Below are positions 7,738 through 9,701 of a stretch of DNA of 9,701 nucleotides, in pieces. The notes beneath the pieces are model-generated. The model searched no databases, had not been told where the DNA came from, and saw only the letters and a program-made list of their open reading frames with translations. Position 1 is the first letter of the stretch. The number at the start of each line of letters is the position of its first letter. Both the position numbers and the translations under genes were made by a program. Source of the stretch: Bacteroidota bacterium (GTDB lineage Bacteria; Bacteroidota; Bacteroidia; NS11-12g; UBA955); assembly GCA_009918425.1 (NCBI GenBank), contig RGEC01000076.1, positions 1 to 9,701 of the forward strand, written 5' to 3'.

Positions 7738-8624
7738 TTGGGATAGCTGAATCGTATATTGTCAATAAAAATTTCCTGACTGGTCTTGATTTCAGCAGGT
7801 TTTATGGGACTGATCATCAATTGCACTTCGGTATCTCCGGGCTGGTTATACAATTCATAGATAAGATTGATATAAAAGCGTTTCCAGCTGCCATCGGTTT
7901 CGAAAATATATACATATGGCAGATATAATTTTCCCGAACTGTTTTTCCTTATCATCGCCATCTGCACGGGTACAGGAGTTTTTATATCAAATTCAAGCAT
8001 AATATCTGTTCCCATAAAAGGAAGGTTTCCAAAATACTTAAATGATGCCATATCTACCGTTTTAGCTGTATCTGCGGCACCTATCACAACTTTCATGCAC
8101 CTTGTGTTTCCCGCATATCGGCCCTTCAGGGAAAAAGGTTCTGTTGTTATAAAAGATGTGTCACCCGCTGCCGAAAACAACCGAATCAAACTGCTGTTGT
8201 TATCCTCAAAATCTTCGAGCCATGCAAATTCAGTATTGTTCTTATAAGTGAGGATAATATTGCCTGCATGGGTTATTTTACCTGCAGAGAGATCAATGGT
8301 AGTGTCGCTTCTGTTGAATAGTCGGTGAATGACATGCTGGTTGAGGGCTCCGTTCAGTCTCACCGATGGAATAATAGAAAGTTTGTGTTTTCCCGAAAAC
8401 AACACCGGGATAGTGCAAGGGATTTCAAACAGGCCCATAAATTGTTCATCCACATACACATTTACGGCTGAAATTTCATGAATATTATTTCCCTGCGACG
8501 GTGTGGTTTTTACACTTACCGAATCAATTCTGATGTAAGAGGGAATGGGCTCGTTCTCTTTGTTGCAGCCTGCAATAAGAAAAGAAATCAATAAAAGAGC
8601 AGACCAAAATACACGCAAACCCAT
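7734..8624 (-). CDS. Predicted lipoprotein with N-terminal beta domain and C-terminal jelly-roll-like domain
   Basis: I do not recognise a named function. From the ATG at 8624 the protein has 296 residues and a textbook lipoprotein signal ending LIAGC, with the lipidated Cys at 20. An upstream GTG at 8642 would add six residues in front of the signal and is less likely. The residues after Cys are NKENE, acidic and basic like the export signals that send Bacteroidota lipoproteins to the cell surface. Residues about 29-127 look like a beta-sandwich with a PEGA-like stretch (VNVYVDEQFMGLFEIP, 55-69). A second unit starts at WLEDFED (135-141) and ends IFIDNIRFSYP (285-295), a pattern typical of jelly-roll, carbohydrate-binding-like domains. 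From memory, similar lipoproteins occur widely in Bacteroidota, but I cannot confirm this. Coupling to the sugar transferase by an ATGA overlap suggests a shared surface-glycan role. Binding of that glycan is inference. Confidence 0.8.
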   Translation of the reverse strand: MGLRVFWSALLLISFLIAGCNKENEPIPSYIRIDSVSVKTTPSQGNNIHEISAVNVYVDEQFMGLFEIPCTIPVLFSGKHKLSIIPSVRLNGALNQHVIHRLFNRSDTTIDLSAGKITHAGNIILTYKNNTEFAWLEDFEDNNSSLIRLFSAAGDTSFITTEPFSLKGRYAGNTRCMKVVIGAADTAKTVDMASFKYFGNLPFMGTDIMLEFDIKTPVPVQMAMIRKNSSGKLYLPYVYIFETDGSWKRFYINLIYELYNQPGDTEVQLMISPIKPAEIKTSQEIFIDNIRFSYPK

Positions 8625-8628
8625 GCTG

Positions 8629-8660
8629 CGAAAATACAACACTATCTGCCGTAACTCAAA
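8629..8660 (-). promoter_or_regulatory. Candidate Bacteroidota-type promoter before the lipoprotein gene
   Basis: On the minus strand TTTG (8660-8657) and TATTTTCG (8636-8629) are 20 bases apart. The Bacteroidota primary-sigma consensus is TTTG then TAnnTTTG at about this spacing; the second box has one mismatch. Transcription would start at or very near the ATG at 8624, giving an almost leaderless message. The match also covers the alternative GTG start, which supports the ATG. It could be chance in AT-rich DNA. Confidence 0.3.
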
Positions 8661-8684
8661 TGTAATTTGAAGTGTTTACACTTC
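8656..8684. repeat. Two overlapping inverted repeats over the oxidoreductase stop codon
   Basis: TCAAAT (8656-8661) pairs with ATTTGA (8665-8670) around GTA, and GAAGTGT (8669-8675) pairs with ACACTTC (8678-8684) around TT. The second covers the stop codon of the oxidoreductase-like gene (8678-8676). The two share bases 8669-8670, so their hairpins would compete at the base. No T-run follows on the minus strand, so this is not a standard terminator. The first repeat also contains the TTTG of the candidate promoter, so a protein-binding operator is an alternative. Confidence 0.4.
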
Positions 8685-9638
8685 GTGGTAACGTCTTTGT
8701 ACTTTTTCTGTTATGAGTGAAGCCAGCCTATTCACTTCCAGTACATTTTCCAGTGATGTGAGCGGCGTAAGCCCCTTGGAAATATTTTCTTCAAAATTCC
8801 TGAACTCCATTTTCCAGGCATCAAAGGGAATAACGGGTCTTTGAATAAGTGTTAATTCCTGTTGTTGCTGAGATTCAGTTTCCTCCAGGAAGGTAAGCTG
8901 GTCTTTATTTTCAGTTTGCCTGTATTCGTTCAGAGTATTTTCCGTGAAATCCAAAGAAAACAATTTGTCTTGCTGATAAATTTTTAGACGGTGTGTGCCG
9001 GGCTCTATGGCACGTCCTGCAGAAATATGGCAAACGGAGTCATTGTCGAACTCAATGTGAATATTAAGCAAATCAGGATTCTTGCCAAAAAGAAATAAAG
9101 GCCTTGCCGATACATCTCTTATCCCGCATTGGGCTGTTCTTATTACAAGATCAAGGTCCTGAGCAAGTTCCTTAAACAACCACGCCTCAAATCCGCCGGG
9201 TGCGGGCGGTCTGCATTCTTTTTCCAACTTGATAAATCGTGGTTTTCTTACAAACTGAGAAGCCGTGGTATACAATGGTTTATTAAACATTGTATTGGCT
9301 ACATGAAAGCAATTTCCGCTTTCGGCATGCAACCTCATCAGTTGCTCTGTAAAACCAATGTCATTGATTAGGAAACCGTCCAGCAGAATATGTTTGCCCA
9401 AACGGGTCAGGTTTTCAATGAGGGATGTATCGATAAAGTGTACATGCCTGTCTATAATAAAAACATCTGCCTGTTCAGCCAGCTCAAACATATAAAGTAA
9501 ATTGCCTGCGCCGTCGGCATTCTGCTCGCTGTCAGGATCATAGTAACCACTAAATTGAAAAGAAGCGCTGTCCTGAAGAAGATGCGCAAAAATTTCTCCT
9601 TTTCTTTGGGTGCCCAGAATGACAGTTTTCAGTTTCAT
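8676..9638 (-). CDS. Gfo/Idh/MocA-fold oxidoreductase-like protein with altered signature residues
   Basis: The 320-residue protein has the layout of the NAD(P)-dependent Gfo/Idh/MocA dehydrogenases, which usually act on sugars or cyclitols. The N-terminal Rossmann half (about 1-118) begins at once with KTVILGT. The second alpha/beta half has QDLDLV at 160-165 followed by a strand-rich part. Family hallmarks are changed. The usual GxGxxG is GTQRKG (9-14), without the middle Gly. The EKP motif after KHVLC is DGF (87-89, in KHILLDGF). The His of the HDxD site is Q160. It may therefore bind a ligand or cofactor without normal catalysis, or be a divergent enzyme. I chose the ATG at 9638. An in-frame TTG at 9683 would add 15 residues with no homology-like content and would run into a divergent promoter. 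It is followed after 51 bp by the lipoprotein gene. Its substrate is unknown. Confidence 0.72.
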   Translation of the reverse strand: MKLKTVILGTQRKGEIFAHLLQDSASFQFSGYYDPDSEQNADGAGNLLYMFELAEQADVFIIDRHVHFIDTSLIENLTRLGKHILLDGFLINDIGFTEQLMRLHAESGNCFHVANTMFNKPLYTTASQFVRKPRFIKLEKECRPPAPGGFEAWLFKELAQDLDLVIRTAQCGIRDVSARPLFLFGKNPDLLNIHIEFDNDSVCHISAGRAIEPGTHRLKIYQQDKLFSLDFTENTLNEYRQTENKDQLTFLEETESQQQQELTLIQRPVIPFDAWKMEFRNFEENISKGLTPLTSLENVLEVNRLASLITEKVQRRYHEV

Positions 9639-9662
9639 GTGAATTTTTGAATCCGGCTCGCT

Positions 9663-9670
9663 TACTTTTG
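9663..9670 (+). promoter_or_regulatory. Rightward TAnnTTTG -7 box for a probable divergent gene outside the window
   Basis: TACTTTTG is a perfect match to the Bacteroidota -7 consensus, directed out of the window on the plus strand. The best upstream TTTG (9646-9649) is only 13 bases away, so the -33 element is weak. Such boxes often lie a few tens of bases before the start codon in this phylum, so a plus-strand gene probably begins just after the right edge. Confidence 0.4.
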
Positions 9671-9679
9671 TAACCTGAG

Positions 9680-9689
9680 GCAAATTTGC
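9680..9689. repeat. 10-bp perfect palindrome in the divergent intergenic region
   Basis: GCAAATTTGC reads the same on both strands and lies about 10 bases downstream of the rightward -7 box, that is, near the expected transcription start. It could be a small operator. Its short length and AT-rich core make chance quite possible. Confidence 0.25.
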
Positions 9690-9701
9690 AACGCTACATA
9701 T

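Noticed and set aside
8625..8642. GTG start six codons upstream for the lipoprotein.
   Set aside because: The ATG at 8624 gives a compact lipoprotein signal with Cys at 20, and the upstream bases coincide with a promoter-like box.
9639..9683. TTG start 15 codons upstream for the oxidoreductase-like gene.
   Set aside because: The Rossmann strand begins directly after the ATG at 9638, and the extension overlaps a rightward promoter box and a palindrome.

Overview
The window reads as a chromosomal segment from a member of the Bacteroidota. The evidence is the sequence of the GyrB fragment, the very A-rich translation starts without clear Shine-Dalgarno sites, promoter-like boxes of the TAnnTTTG type, and a lipoprotein signal followed by charged residues as in Bacteroidota. 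All seven supported genes lie on the minus strand, so they read from right to left. No tRNA, rRNA, CRISPR array, insertion sequence or phage gene was seen.

Layout in the direction of transcription: (1) a Gfo/Idh/MocA-fold oxidoreductase-like protein (9638-8676) whose signature residues are altered; (2) a 296-residue predicted lipoprotein (8624-7734), after a 51-bp gap holding two overlapping inverted repeats and a possible promoter; (3) a membrane sugar-1-phosphate transferase of the WbaP/PglC type (7737-6325), joined to the lipoprotein by a 4-bp ATGA overlap; (4) a 126-bp AT-rich gap; (5) a tightly overlapping three-gene cassette: an ABC-exporter-like protein (6198-4513), an HlyD-type periplasmic adaptor (4522-3191) and a TolC-type outer membrane channel (3194-1785); (6) a 175-bp gap with a small hairpin; (7) the first 536 codons of gyrB (1609 to the left edge). 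At the right edge a perfect TAnnTTTG box points rightward and probably serves a divergent gene just outside.

The most striking point is the ABC-type protein. The three genes look like a complete type I secretion or tripartite export machine, and the adaptor and channel look intact. Yet the nucleotide-binding domain has lost the conserved residue or motif at the Walker A lysine, the LSGGQ signature, the Walker B glutamate, the D-loop and the H-loop histidine, while the reading frame and the Q-loop region are kept. This looks like a maintained pseudo-ATPase rather than ordinary decay. The first gene is also a family member with altered signature residues, whereas the sugar transferase keeps its catalytic Asp-Glu pair.

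How the genes work together is inference. The right-hand trio could start a lipid-linked surface glycan (sugar transferase) and display a probable carbohydrate-binding-like lipoprotein. The left-hand trio could form an envelope-spanning conduit whose energy source is not obvious. No other glycosyltransferase, flippase or polymerase lies in the window, so a shared role for the two trios is unproven.
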